Assembly (NCBI GenBank): GCA_023614405.1
Contig: CM042691.1
Span: 176,424,927 to 176,488,926, forward strand
Reading direction: 5' to 3'
DNA length: 64,000 nt
Origin: Avena insularis
Lineage: Eukaryota; Streptophyta; Magnoliopsida; Poales; Poaceae
Shown here in pieces: positions 12,860 to 23,906 of this stretch (its first letter is position 1; every line of letters begins with the position of its first letter). The notes beneath the pieces were generated by a model. That model was not told the DNA's origin, made no database searches, and saw only the letters and a list, made by a program, of their open reading frames with translations. A program made the position numbers and the translations under genes.

Positions 12860-14839
12860 ATGGACAGATCTGGTACCTCCCCTCTACTTTTTTCTCCTAG
12901 GGTTCATCCCTAGATGTGTTTTTGAGGATTGGTGCTGATTTGATCATTGGAATCACTTGATTGCGTGCACTTTAGTACCTTAGGTTGCATTGCCCGATCT
13001 GCTAGATTCACCCCCATAGGCATCTCCCCATCTCATGCCCGAGCCTCCCGACCGGAGATTCCGGACCCAGGTCCGGAGACTCCGGTCTGAGCCGGAGACT
13101 CCGGTATGAGGTGCGGAGACTCCGGTGTTGGGTGAATCAAAACAGACCAGAAATGCAGCAAAGCTCTTGTACTACATTCTTGGGGCATATATACTCATCT
13201 CCATGCTATCTCCCTCACTGTTGTTCACAGGTGATGGTTCTAGTCGTCCTCGTCGTACCAAGGCCAAGTCCCAAAGGGGCAATCCTCGCTATGATGAAGC
13301 TAGGGGTCAATTCATCGTGCCTCCGTCCAACCGGAAACAGCAGGCACGTGATGCAGCTTACTTGAAGAGGGATCAGGAGAGGGCTGAACGGGAGGACCGT
13401 GCCAAGAGGGCCAAGTATGACAACCTTCAGTCCTTAGCCAAAATGTCTAAAGAGGAGTACCGTGAGCTGAGAAAGACAGATTTCTATGCGCTGCCTCGTA
13501 CTAGTGAGGACCCTCGTTATTGGAGGAAAGAACATGCTGTGTTCATGAAGGATGTGTATGGTGTACTCACCAAATCACCTGTCTGCCCTCAGAAGTTCAT
13601 GAGTGTTGAGCAAATGCGCCTCAGCCCCTACTTCAATGACGCTTTGTGGATCTGTGAGAAGTTGGGACTGTACAACTTGATGGAGCTGCGTGAAGACTAC
13701 AATATCCAACTTGTACAGCAGTTTTATGCCACCGTTGTGTTTGGGTCTGATCTTGATAGGACCATGGTATGGATGTCTGGTACCACTCGCTGCACAGCTA
13801 CATTTCATGACTTTGCCAACGTCATCTTTGAGACCTTTCATGGAGTATCCACTCCTGTGGGGTTGCGCATGCACTCTGCAGCTTTGGGTGAGAACAAGTT
13901 GAAGCTGGCACCTCTGTATGATGACGGTGTTGTGGGGGGGGGTCCAAGGGACTCAAGACCCTCTAAAACCTTATGTTGAGGATTTTCCGCCATACCATTG
14001 CACCAAGTGTTGGGAATGATGATGCAATTAGGGGTGGGCTTGTCAACCTTCTGTACCACACTCACCGGACCTTCAATGTTGGACCTGAGGCAGATGCTGC
14101 ACCTATTGATGTGATGGACTTTATTTTCGAGGAGATGTTCCATGCCATTATGTACAAGAAATCTCCTCCATATGCACCCTTGGTTATGAGGCTCATCAAC
14201 TCCCAGGAGCATGATTCTCCACATGGCATACCACCACACCTCACTGAGCACACTTTGGCCACACTGCAGCAGAAGGGGCGTATGGGGCCTGCTCTGAGGC
14301 GTCACTATGGAGATGATGATGAGGAGGAGATTGAGACGGAGAGGGCTCCCTCCCCACCTAGAGTTCGGAGGAAGAATGCCTCCAATGCCCCTATGCCTAC
14401 TATGGCTCGAGACTATGTGCATGAGCGGGTCAAGAAGGCCAGCTTTTGGGAAAGGACCCTTTGTTGCATGAATGTCGACATCCGCAAGCAGCAACATGCA
14501 TCCTACCAAAGCAATCGCCGCATTGAGAAGCTCCTCAATGAGATCAAGGAACAGGGTGCTGAGGATAATGAGGAAGCTGAGGATGAATACAATGATGAGC
14601 ATGGGGCTCAGCAGTCCACAGAGTCTGATCATACACTCTCATTTGGGGCATGGAATGCCCGACAGGATAGTCTGGTGGATTGGAAGACATTTGCTGATGT
14701 CACCTCCGGGTTTGGGTACCAGGGTACTTCCTCTTCTCGCCCTCACGGCAAAGGGCCTGCTATCCCTGAAGACGATGATGATGACTATGATCAGGATGAT
14801 GGTGACCAGGAGGAGGAGGAGGATGACGATGACTACTAA
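12860..14839 (+). pseudogene. extra ORF of the Copia element after pol (env-position ORF), possibly spliced, frameshifted
   Basis: SIRE-type Copias often carry an envelope-like ORF between pol and the 3' LTR. Open sequence covers 13233-13979 and 13973-14839. The first part is rich in charged residues (RDQERAEREDRAKRAKYD) and looks coiled-coil forming. The C-terminus is an extreme acidic tail of Asp/Glu (about 14776-14836). I see no convincing signal peptide or membrane span in the downstream part. A plausible start is the ATG at 12860, with a GT donor at 12873 and an AG acceptor at 13229-13230 (358-bp intron) joining phase-correctly to GDGSSRPRR. The alternative is an unspliced start at 13125 (TTG-like context upstream, poor). 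Breaks lie at a G8 run near 13933-13942 and again near 13980. Function is unknown. Confidence 0.6.
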
Positions 14840-15200
14840 GCGGTTGGGGGCGCTAGTGTAGGTCTTTTCCCTTTTTCGGCGTTTTGATGCCAAAGGGGGA
14901 GAAGGCATTCTCATCGGTTTGCATGGACTTGGGATTTGGGATTTGCGACTATCTGTCTTTATTTGCCTTTTATTTGCCATATTCGAACTTGAACTTTATG
15001 TGTGTCATTTGTTGTTCATGTGTGTGACTATGACTATGTGCTTGTGTGCACCATCTATTGTAACTCATGTGAGATTTATGTGTGCTACCGTTGATACTAT
15101 CTATCTTGCATGATTTACTTAATTATCTTGTTGCACATAGTCAGGGGGAGTCCCGTATATATATTTTATTCCATGCAAATCACTTGTTGTCATCGAACAC

Positions 15201-15215
15201 CAAAAAGGGGGAGAT
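15201..15215 (+). other. Copia polypurine tract
   Basis: The run CAAAAAGGGGGAGAT ends directly at the TG start of the 3' LTR (15216). This is the usual plus-strand primer position. Confidence 0.88.
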
Positions 15216-16483
15216 TGAAAGGGCATTTATTGTCATAATCACTTTTGGTGTTCGTTAACAACAAGTAGATCATTTTACAGTTTGTCATTGTCCACAGGTT
15301 GGTATTATGATAAATGAATAGCACCCTCACACTTGGGAAAAGCCCTCATTCATCTGACACATTTCTGGAAACTCTAGACCGGAGTCTCCGGTCTGCTAGG
15401 ACCGGAGTCTCCGGTCTGCCAGGACCGGAGTCTCCGGTGTGGTCTGGAGTTTCCGGACTTGTCTCCGGTGGAGTCTTCAGGATCTGGGCTGGGACATTCT
15501 GACTAGGGGTCCGGAGCTTGCACTGGAGGATACTCCGGAGTCTCCGGACCTTGTTCGGTCTGGAGTCTCCGGTGTTGGAAGACCGGAGTCTCCGGTGTTG
15601 CTGGGTCAGGATTGCTCTGGGTCATTCAGATGGGCGGTCCGGAGGCTGGTCCGGAGATTGACTGGAGTCTCCGGTGTAGACCGGAGTCTCCGGTCTGACT
15701 TTTCTACAACGGTCAGAAAACGGTTCTTGGAGGGGGCTGCCTATAAAGAGGGACCCTTATCTTCTTCCTCCAGTTGCTCGAGCTGCTCAAGAACACCAAC
15801 CCCATTAGATCCACCAAATCTACAAGATGTCTTCATCCAACCATCCAAAGTCATTGATCTTTGGAGAATCGAAGGAGGAGGCCTTGATCTACATCTTCAC
15901 CAAGAGAGATCTTCATTTCCCCCTCATTCACTTGAGGGCCCCTAAGCTCTAGTGTTTCTTTGGAAACCCTAACTTTGATTTGGTTCTTACAAGCTTGTCT
16001 TTGATTTGTCTTGACAGCTTGCTTGCATTTGGGAGCCTCCAATTAAGTTGTGGATGTGTGCCCCGAACTTGTTGTAAAGGTGCCGGCTTCCACCTCGAAG
16101 GTTGCCGATATAGTGGAAGGTGAATCGAGCCCATTGGGGTGAGATTCATCGGAGAACAAGGGAGGCCTCTCGTGGCGTTGGTGGTTTAAAACCACCCCCT
16201 CTCAAAACGTAGACGTACTTCCCCTCAAAAGGAAGGAACTACGGGAAACAAATCCTTGTGTCTCTGTGTCCACTCCTTTGGTTACTTCTATCATTTACCG
16301 CACTTTACTTACTTGTTCTTGCTTAGTGTTGATTTAGCTTGTGCTTGGTTGACATATAGGTAAATTCACCATAGTTGCATATTCTAGAGAATTTACCTTT
16401 CTTGTCAAACCCTAATTTGAAAAAGAGTAAAATTTGAAGTAGCACCTATTCACCCCCCTCTAGGTGCCCATACGATCCTTTCA
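15216..16483 (+). repeat. Copia 3' LTR (1268 bp)
   Basis: Matches the 5' LTR from TGAAAGGGCATTTATTG to CGATCCTTTCA. It holds five exact copies of the odd palindrome ACCGGAGTCTCCGGT plus several variants, three of them in tandem at 15379-15437. A CTATAAAGAGGG box lies near 15742. It is followed by target duplication GAATA. Confidence 0.93.
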
Positions 16484-19400
16484 GAATATAACATCATCTA
16501 AAACATTTCCAAGCAGAAGCAAATCAAGAGAAAATCAAAAACAAATCAAATAAGGCAAATGGTCATTTTTGCCAATCTTGCTCACTAGGTCACTTTGAGT
16601 GTTTCTAGTCCAAGATTTCAAACAGAAACTTTTCCAATTATTCTCACCCCTTGGAAGACCAAGTAAAAGTGAAGTAAAGCCCACCTTTCAAACTTGCAGA
16701 AACATTTGGCAACTTGATTCAAATCACATTTCAAAATTGAATCTTTAACATATGTGAAGATCAGACATTTTCAAAACCCAACCAAACCAGTGCCCCTTGA
16801 CCAATCCAACTAACTAGATACTCCCTAGTATGTGTCTAGCAAACCCACCAAGTTTGAATCCAAAATTAAAATTTGAATTTCTTTCGGCCATTTTATCAAA
16901 CACCTTTTGGGCACAAATCAAATTAAACAACAAACACTATAGTGAGCAGTGTTGTGCCAACCTTGTCCCCTCCCTAGCTCTCACTACACTCTCTGTAGAT
17001 CATCTAACTAGTTTAACCAGCTTTAGCTCACTGTAAACTCGACAATGCCATCAATGGTGACCATGGCCGAGCCCAATTGCCAACCCCAATGTCGACAACA
17101 AGCTACAAGCCTAACTAGCCTCACCAACCTTGTCTAGCAGGCACTCCACTGTCCATCGCCACTCCCTGTCCAATGCTCGAACCCTACTAGCCCTTTGGAC
17201 CACCTGTAGCGACCATTCTCTCTGCACCATGCCGAAGCGCGCCAGAGCGCCGCGCGCCGACACGCTCAGACAAACGCGCCCGCTTCGCGCCACAGACGTG
17301 ATCACCACCGCACCAGGAACCGACCAGACATGCTCATTCACCGTCGCGCGACCAGGAGCGCATGTGCGCCATTAAGACTTCCGTCGGAGCCGCCCAGAGC
17401 GTTGACGTGTTCCGATCGATTCGCACCATCCCACGCCTCGCCATCAAGCCGTTGAGCTTCGCCAGGAGGAAATGCACCGTCCCCTACCTTCGACCATGTC
17501 GTTAGCTCGCTGTGCAGCCGACCCCGACGAGATCCACCTGCGCCATTCGGTCCCCTTCAGCCACTATAAAAGGAGGCCTCCCCCGCTCATTTTCTTCACA
17601 CCAGTTCACTCCCCACCTCTCACTGATCACACCCACTCACTCCCTGAGCAAGGCGGGCACCAGGTGGCCGGAATTTCACCAGAGTTTGCCGCCGCAGAGG
17701 AGGAGAGGCGCCGTCGATTGGAGCCGCCCCAGGAGAAGCTGCCGGTACCAGGAGAATCGCCGTCGTCGACTTCATCGTTCGCCCCCATCGCCGACATTCG
17801 CCTGAGCCCCGGTGAGCCTCCCACGACCCCCACCGGCCACGCTAGGGTTCTGTCTCACCGGCGCTGCCTGACGTGGACGATGAACCAGAGCCGTTCGATT
17901 AGAGTTAGATCCTACGACCCTAATCGCCCCATACCGCTTCGACACTCATTGTCTCACTGACGAGTGGGGTCGCTCACTTAACCAGCCCGCGTGTGCGCTG
18001 TGTGTAGTGGGTCGGCCCCGTTAAACATCTCGCGCAACCCACTAATTCAAATTTAGATTTATTCATTTAATTTCAAACCCAGTTCTGTACCTAGATTCAA
18101 AAATCAACCCAGCTCGACTCACTGAACCAAAATGCATGAAACCAATTTTGTTAGAAAGGTACTGGAATGCTTAATCCAATCCCGTTGGATTCAAACCATT
18201 TAGATTTGTATATCACCCATGGTAAAAATAACAAGGCAGAAGCTTTTCTGCATTCAAACATTTTTCAAAATTCAACCATAAGAGCTTTTGAGTTGATTCC
18301 AACTCTCAAAAATCACATTTAACCATACCTTTCAGAATATGTAAAGATATATAGATTTACTTATAGAAATAATGATTAAGTAATAAAAGAATGACATATA
18401 GGCATTTCTAGTCACTTTAATTAAATAAAATAAAAGGGTTAAACCTTATTAAATCGTGACACCACTTTAAATCACATTTCCATGTACTGAAATATGTGGT
18501 GATGACATGTGTCAACATGATACCATGTTTTAGTCAGAGAATATTAAATCTTAAGTAGTTTTTCAATGAGTAGAAATTACTTTTCTCAAATAAAATAAAT
18601 GAGACAAATGTTTTGATCTTGTAATATTAGTGATGATGCTAGATCATCTAGTGTGAACCTTTCTGTGATGATTAAGTATTGTTTGGTGATTGTGTACCTC
18701 GTATTTATTTATAGACGCTAGTACCGACCAAGGATATGAGGAGGAAGGAGGATACTACGAGGAGAACTTCAACCACTGCTCTGCACAAGGCAAGCTAACA
18801 CTTGCAACTTAGCAAGCTTATACTGATATCTTAGCAAGCCAATACTTGCAAGCTACTACTTGCAAGCCCTACTTGCAAACCTATACCCACTTGACACACC
18901 ATCCTAGTTTTACTTGCAAGCTTAGTAGTTTATTTCTTTATTAAAAGCTGTCTATCAAAAGTTTACTTAGTAACTTGTAGATTCTAGAAAGATAATTAAA
19001 GGTAGCATAAAGAGCATAAAATTTGGCCTAAGTTAGATAATCTTGATGTTATCCTGAGGCATGATATTTTACTTAGATAATACACACTTGTTTATTACCC
19101 ATCATTAGTATTTACCCCCACTTATAGATGCTAGTACTAAGCATAAAACTGGATCAACTTTAGTTGGGAATACTTGGTGAAAATGGTTATGAAAACCTTA
19201 GAATGATGAGTCATTCTACTAAAATGTTTTGACATGTGTTTCCGAACACCAGATGATTTTTGATGATGAAAATGTTAAGGCATGAGCTTTAGCCCTTTAT
19301 AAAACTGATGGTTGTCTGGATGCGATACCATTCAAATTTTACCGTACAACCATAATACCCTAAAATTGGGTAGGGCTTGACTGGAAATTTATATACCTTA

Positions 19401-20291
19401 GTATGGGTTCCCTTGCGGCCAAGGTCTGAGCTGAGGCTACCTTGTGAAGATTCTCGACCTTTGTAGTACCCAAGATGACAGTTGGTCATGGTTGGGAGGC
19501 CAAACTCACAGGAGAGGTGCCTATACTAGGGCGTGTAATTGAAAGGTTAGGATTGATTATCCGCATACTGATTATGGTGAATTCAGAATTTTTCCTGACA
19601 GATGTATCGAATGTTGTGGTGAAAGTGTACAATCTCTGCAGAGTGTCAAACATCGAATAGCCGCATCCGCGGTTATGGACAGTTGGAGTGGCCATACTAT
19701 TCCGTCGTTAGATGTTTTCAAAAGGACTTGTGAAATAATTTGTGACTTTGACTTGACCACAACAGAGTTATAATATGAAATTCAAGTTCCCACTTAGGTG
19801 TTATAAAACTTTTAACTAACTTTCTTTGCTTCTGAACTTAGTAGAGGTAAATCTGGCTTTTTGCCAAACAACCCTAGATCTTAGTATATCCTATTCAAAA
19901 CCACTTCACTTGTTAGTATTAGTTTGCCAGTACTTAAAGAGTACTCATGGCTTTGTCCCTGGCTATTCCCGTGGCCAGACTATGAAGAGGAGTATCAGGA
20001 TGATGGACCGCAGGAAGGTTACGACAACTAGGATCATCTCCCATCGTCAGCATTGCCTGTGATCCTGAAGATGGAGCTTCGCCTAGCTATCGTTACTATT
20101 ACGTTATTCCGCTGCTTGAATTGTATTAAGAACTAGATCATGAGATCCTTATTTGTGTAAGACCTTATGTATGGTTTGTAATGGATGATGTACTATGATA
20201 TCCAATCTGTTATATCTCGCAAAAATGGTAATCCTGGGATTGCGATGTATGGCATAACAGGCATCTGTGATTAAAAATCCGGGTGTTGATA
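16484..20291 (+). repeat. 3' LTR of the Tekay-like element, second part
   Basis: Resumes the LTR broken at 4863. Together the two parts give about 4.0 kb, agreeing with the intact minus-strand LTRs (4.02 and 4.06 kb). The LTR contains a core promoter near 17564, a GC-rich segment after it (about 17580-17960), then AT-rich DNA with clustered CTTGCAAG-like units near 18790-18930. The short ORFs inside it (for example 17472-17960) are not supported as genes. Confidence 0.88.
17564..17573 (+). promoter_or_regulatory. TATA box of the Tekay-like LTR
   Basis: CTATAAAAGG preceded by CCA. The equivalent site is kept in the three other LTR copies as CTATAAATAG on the minus strand (41188-41197, 49239-49248, 62255-62264), each followed by a GC-rich stretch. 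Conservation of position supports a role as the LTR transcription start region. Confidence 0.7.
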
Positions 20292-20352
20292 GAGCGTAGG
20301 GTCTTGCGACAGATCTGAGGCTTGACTGACTATGCCCCGCGGGGGGCGCCAC

Positions 20353-20813
20353 TGTCGTGGGAATGGCAACAACAATCGCTACCGAGGGTAGCGATCGAGT
20401 TGAGTTGGGGGAAGAGCGATTCGCCATCTATGGATCGAGATTGAGAGAATACACATGGATTTACCCAGGTTCAGCCCCTATAGGGTAAATACCTACTTCA
20501 TGCTTGTTTGTATTGATTACGAGTGGATTACAAGGTGGGCGAGCTCGGCGTCTATGCATCGAGTCACTTGGATGGGGTAGCTAATAGCTCGTGAGTACAA
20601 AGTGAACCCTAGGGACGTTTATATAGGGTCACCTCGCTAGGGTTTACAGGATTACAACCGAATCAGTAAGGGTTTCAGAGGTTTGACCTAATCTTTCTAT
20701 GCCTAACTAAGCTTTTGGGCCTTCTGCTTCTAGTCGCCTGGGCTTCATCGAAGTCTTCTTCCAGTCGCCGTTCCTCCAGGCCCACTCGAGGAAGTCTTGG
20801 CATATCCCCATCA
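20353..20813 (+). repeat. unclassified LTR fragment or short LTR
   Basis: Begins TGTCGTGGGAATGG after a GGGGGGCGCCAC tract and ends CATATCCCCATCA, so it has TG...CA ends over 461 bp. The 60 bases before it (20292-20352) look like the end of an internal region. I could not find its partner LTR or a target duplication. It is probably a remnant into which the Tekay-like element inserted. The family is unknown to me. Confidence 0.5.
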
Positions 20814-22540
20814 TAGCTCATATGGATCAGCTGCAGGTTATGCAACATATTCTAGATCAATATGCAACATGACTAGGTCTTTGTATTGACTACCATAAGT
20901 GTACAATGATTCCAATTAATATTTCTAAGACTGATATCAATATTGTTGCTAACTCGATTGGGTGTATAGTGGGGAAGATGCCCTTGACTTATCTAGGATT
21001 ACTACTAGGAACTACAAATCCTACTATGCAAGATCTCATGCCATTCGTCTGCATGATTGAAAGGAAAAATGTTAGCACGGTTCATCATATGTCTTACAAT
21101 GAAAGAGTAAGTTGTATCAACTCTCTGTTAATATAAATTGCTACTTATACTATGGACGCAAAAAATGGAACCATGTGAGAAAATCAGGAGGCACTGCTTA
21201 TGGAACAAAAATACAGATGATGGTGACAAGTGTAACCCCTTGGCAGCTTGGGATATGGTATGCAGACCAAAAAACAAAGGTGGGGTGGGCATATTAAAAT
21301 AGAAACTTCAAAATGATGCTTTATTTTTGAAAATCATGGATATGTTTTATAACAAAGCTGATGTTCCTTGGGTCAAATTAGTGTGGAACTCATATTATCA
21401 GAACAAGATACCTCATGCCTCGGAACCTTGGTTCTCACTGGTGGAAGCAAATTCTTAAACTCGCAACCATATTTGGGAGAATTTCCTCTTGTCAAATTAA
21501 GAATAGCTCGGGTTGTCTTTCCTGGAAAGATCTTTGGATAGATGACATAACCGACGTTAACTCTTCAAGAGCCTTCCATTTTTCTCTTACTGAAGATATT
21601 TTAGTCAGTGATTTCTTATCTGCTACACACCCATCATAAATTTTCTATCTACCCGTGTCACCTAAAGCGACAGAGAAAATTAGAGAGCTACGAAGTAAAG
21701 TGGCCCATATTTAGGATGTCAAGTGAGCCCCGTCAAAATCCCACCTTTAGTTTATTTGTCAAAATCTAGTTCAATATTTTGCTCAAAATTTACACTAGAT
21801 TTTGACAAATAAACTAGAAGTGGGACTTAGGTGGGATCGCACTTGATACCCTATCCATATTACTATGGATGTAAACCGGAATGACCAATGGTCTTAGAAT
21901 TTGAGGAAGGAATATATTTCTAGCAAATTTTATCAATTCTGTTTTAAGGATCACACATCACATGCAACTTTTAATTTAATTTGGAAGTCAAAATGTACTC
22001 CAGAGTTAAGTTTTTATGCTGGCTGATGTCTCTGACAGACTCAATACAAGGAATATGTTAAAAAGGAGACACTAAAATGTGACAAATTTTGATTGTCTTC
22101 TTTGCAGCTCTCCACGCCTAAGAAAATCTTGAGCATATTTTCTTTCAGGTACTTTTAGCAACGAATATTGGGACACTATTGGGTTGGAATTTCCCCAAGT
22201 GGGTGAAAGACTACGATTAGTAAGTGAAGGGAAAAGGAGATGGCTAAAAGAAATGTTCCAAGAGATATTCATGATAGCTACATGGAACATCTGAAAAAAA
22301 AAGAAACAAATGGTTATTCAATTCTACAGTGTTAAGTATTGGAGCTCGGAAGGCTAGATTCAAATGAAAGTTTGCACTTATGGTTCCTAGAGCCAAAGAA
22401 AAAACAAAAGCCTTTATTGATAGTTTCTTGCATTCCATGTAATTTTCTTTCTTTATTTCCTACCCTCACTACCCTTTGTAAACATGTTGTAAATCTACAA
22501 AACACTTTCTCCCATAATGTGAAAAGACAGTAGGAGCCTT
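20814..22540 (+). pseudogene. decayed LINE (non-LTR retrotransposon) pol, C-terminal part
   Basis: Fragments in shifting frames carry the C-terminal part of a LINE reverse transcriptase. They include DYHKCTMIPINI and GKMPLTYLGLLLGTT near 20885-21015, and MSYNERVSCINSLL near 21090. SWKDLWIDDI near 21525 and a zf-RVT-like tail (WKSKCTPEL near 21985) follow. TYLGLPLG-type motifs and the DLWIDD stretch are characteristic of plant LINE proteins. There are many stops and frameshifts. A fold-back MITE at 21714-21850 interrupts it. The catalytic FADD region is absent, so the element is 5' truncated, as LINE copies usually are. Confidence 0.75.
21714..21850. mobile_element. fold-back MITE (137 bp) inside the LINE remnant
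   Basis: The left arm starts GGATGTCAAGTG and the right arm ends CACTTGATACC. The arms pair over about 55 bases with the shared core TAGTTTATTTGTCAAAATCT and a ~20-base loop near 21772-21792. LINE-like sequence resumes on the right side. I could not define a target duplication, so the superfamily is open. Confidence 0.7.
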
Positions 22541-23767
22541 TCATACTATCATATGTTTCAAAAAAATGCTCTTGTCACCGGCCAACGGTCCAATAGAATC
22601 CTTGCAAGGACACGTTAGGCTAAAGCGTTCCCTCGATCCCAATCTAAAAGGGATGGACACCTCGGGAGGGCCTTGAACATCGAACTCACTATCAAGCAAG
22701 TTTGGGACTTGTACAACTGATAGATTCAAATATATCGAGATCTTGTACATAATCGGGCAGGAAGAGGAAGATCGAGCGGGGAAAACGGGGTTCGAACCCG
22801 TGACTTAAAGGCTTCCTTAGGACGGAAGTGAAACACAATGAGAATTGCAATCTAGTGTAACTTCTATGTCTAAAGTGTTGGTGCTGAGCCATAGGGGAAA
22901 CTTATAGTACTAGGGACACAATGATAAGGTTTGGAAGGTTACAAGACATTGGGTCAAACATCACAAAAAACGATTCAGTCAATCTGGGAACCGCTTGGAC
23001 TGGAGCTAGGACTGGGCCTAAGACCAGACTGGTCTAGGAATTGGTCGGTTGAAGAACGGTTTTAACCGTGCTAGGAACCGAGCGGTCAGTTTTAACAATA
23101 GTGGGGACAAACCAGAATTCAAACCCTAAGTTTACAATTTTTTGTTTATAAAAGATGTAATATTCTTTAGAGAGAGGCTGTGTTTTCGGTCAATAGCGAG
23201 GCATCGGCATCCGTGATAACTTTGTCAATCTCAACATCCAGTCTCACACTATCTTTCGAAGATGCTTATAGGGGTAGGCTATGCGTATGGACGTCCATAT
23301 GTTGAGTTTATGGACACACTTGCTTGTGTCTGTTTTATTTAAGCAAGGCTACATCTACGGGCTCACATTTACGGAATTAACTTACGGGATTAGGTGGCGA
23401 GAGACAGAGGTGTCACGGCCCTATAAGCACGGAACGTAAAAAACTTAAACCAACCATGTGGTTACAAATTAGTCCGTAAGATTCGTCTGTAACAAAATTG
23501 CCCGTATGTCTAGCATTATTGGTTTTATTTGCGCTTGGACTGGGTTTTAGAAAAAAGATTAATGGCTAAAGTCAGCATTACGATACCTTTTATCCTCTTT
23601 ATTAGTTAAAAAAACTAACTTTTCTAAAATAATGATTTTATTAAAAATATTTTTTTGGAAAAATGCAGTGGTTACCCGAAGAGTGACCCCTAGACGAAGC
23701 ATAGGTTGTCAGCCGATGTAAAGCTGCGTCGTCTTGCGTTCTAAAAGAAATCGTAGTTGCTGCCTAA
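22541..23767. other. intergenic DNA without a recognised gene
   Basis: No ORF with recognisable domains. It contains a tRNA T-arm-like GGTTCGAACCC at about 22792-22802 and degenerate repeat-like DNA. It probably consists of old transposon remnants. Confidence 0.5.
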
Positions 23768-23906
23768 GGGCATGTTCGGTTTAGCTGGGATCGAAGTGGA
23801 TTGAAAAGGAACGAAGAAGATTAAATTCCAAGTAAGTTAAAATCTCTGCAATTCCACTCTAATCCACTATAATCCTCTTGGTCAGGGGGATTAACCGAAC
23901 ATGGTC
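23768..23906. mobile_element. Tourist-type MITE (139 bp)
   Basis: Terminal inverted repeats GGGCATGTTCGGTT at the left and AACCGAACATGGTC at the right, flanked by TAA on both sides (23765-23767 and 23907-23909). The TIR sequence and 3-bp TAA duplication are typical of PIF/Harbinger-derived Tourist MITEs of grasses. It lies about 230 bp before the start codon of the next gene, within its likely promoter. Confidence 0.82.

Larger units (their letters stand above)
4864..16483 (+). mobile_element. SIRE/Maximus-type Copia retrotransposon, complete, 11.6 kb
   Basis: Bounded by two LTRs (4864-6112 and 15216-16483), both starting TGAAAGGGC and ending CCTTTCA. The 5-bp target duplication GAATA is perfect (4859-4863 and 16484-16488). 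A primer site complementary to initiator Met tRNA follows the 5' LTR and a polypurine tract precedes the 3' LTR. Integrase precedes reverse transcriptase, which defines Copia. The gag C-terminal architecture, ~1.25 kb LTRs and an extra ORF after pol fit the SIRE/Maximus lineage (inference from family knowledge). It sits inside the LTR of the Tekay-like element, so it is the younger insertion. Coding regions contain several frameshifts, so it is no longer autonomous. Confidence 0.95.
1..20291 (+). mobile_element. Tekay-like Ty3/gypsy chromovirus, 5' end outside the window, 3' LTR split by a Copia element
   Basis: Seen: a gag-PR-RT-RNaseH-IN-chromodomain order on the plus strand (117-4621), a polypurine tract, then an LTR starting TGTAACATCCC at 4683. 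The LTR stops at 4863, is interrupted by a Copia element, resumes at 16484 and ends near 20291. Minus-strand relatives at 38438-63509 show the same internal region and the same ~4 kb LTR uninterrupted, which fixes the boundaries. The terminal bases here read TGTTGATA where the relatives have TGTTGACA, so the usual CA end seems mutated. IN before RNase H would indicate Copia; here IN follows RNase H, and the C-terminal chromodomain places it among chromoviruses. The long LTR suggests the Tekay/Del lineage (inference). Every ORF carries stops or frameshifts, so the copy is dead. Confidence 0.9.

Noticed and set aside
13125..13232. Hydrophobic N-terminus (LLYYILGAYILISM) as a membrane segment of the Copia extra ORF
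   Set aside because: It probably lies in the intron proposed for 12873-13230 and ends in a typical TTGTTCACAG acceptor. It is also absent if translation starts at 12860 with splicing.
17472..17960. Proline/arginine-rich ORFs in the GC-rich part of the Tekay-like LTR (also near 41178, 49340 and 62248)
   Set aside because: They lie just after the LTR TATA site, differ in frame and length among the LTR copies, and have no domain. Most likely untranslated leader.
22780..22890. tRNA-like GGTTCGAACCC with GC context on both strands
   Set aside because: No matching acceptor stem, anticodon loop or proper A box at the right distance. It looks like a tRNA-derived or chance B-box element, not a tRNA gene.
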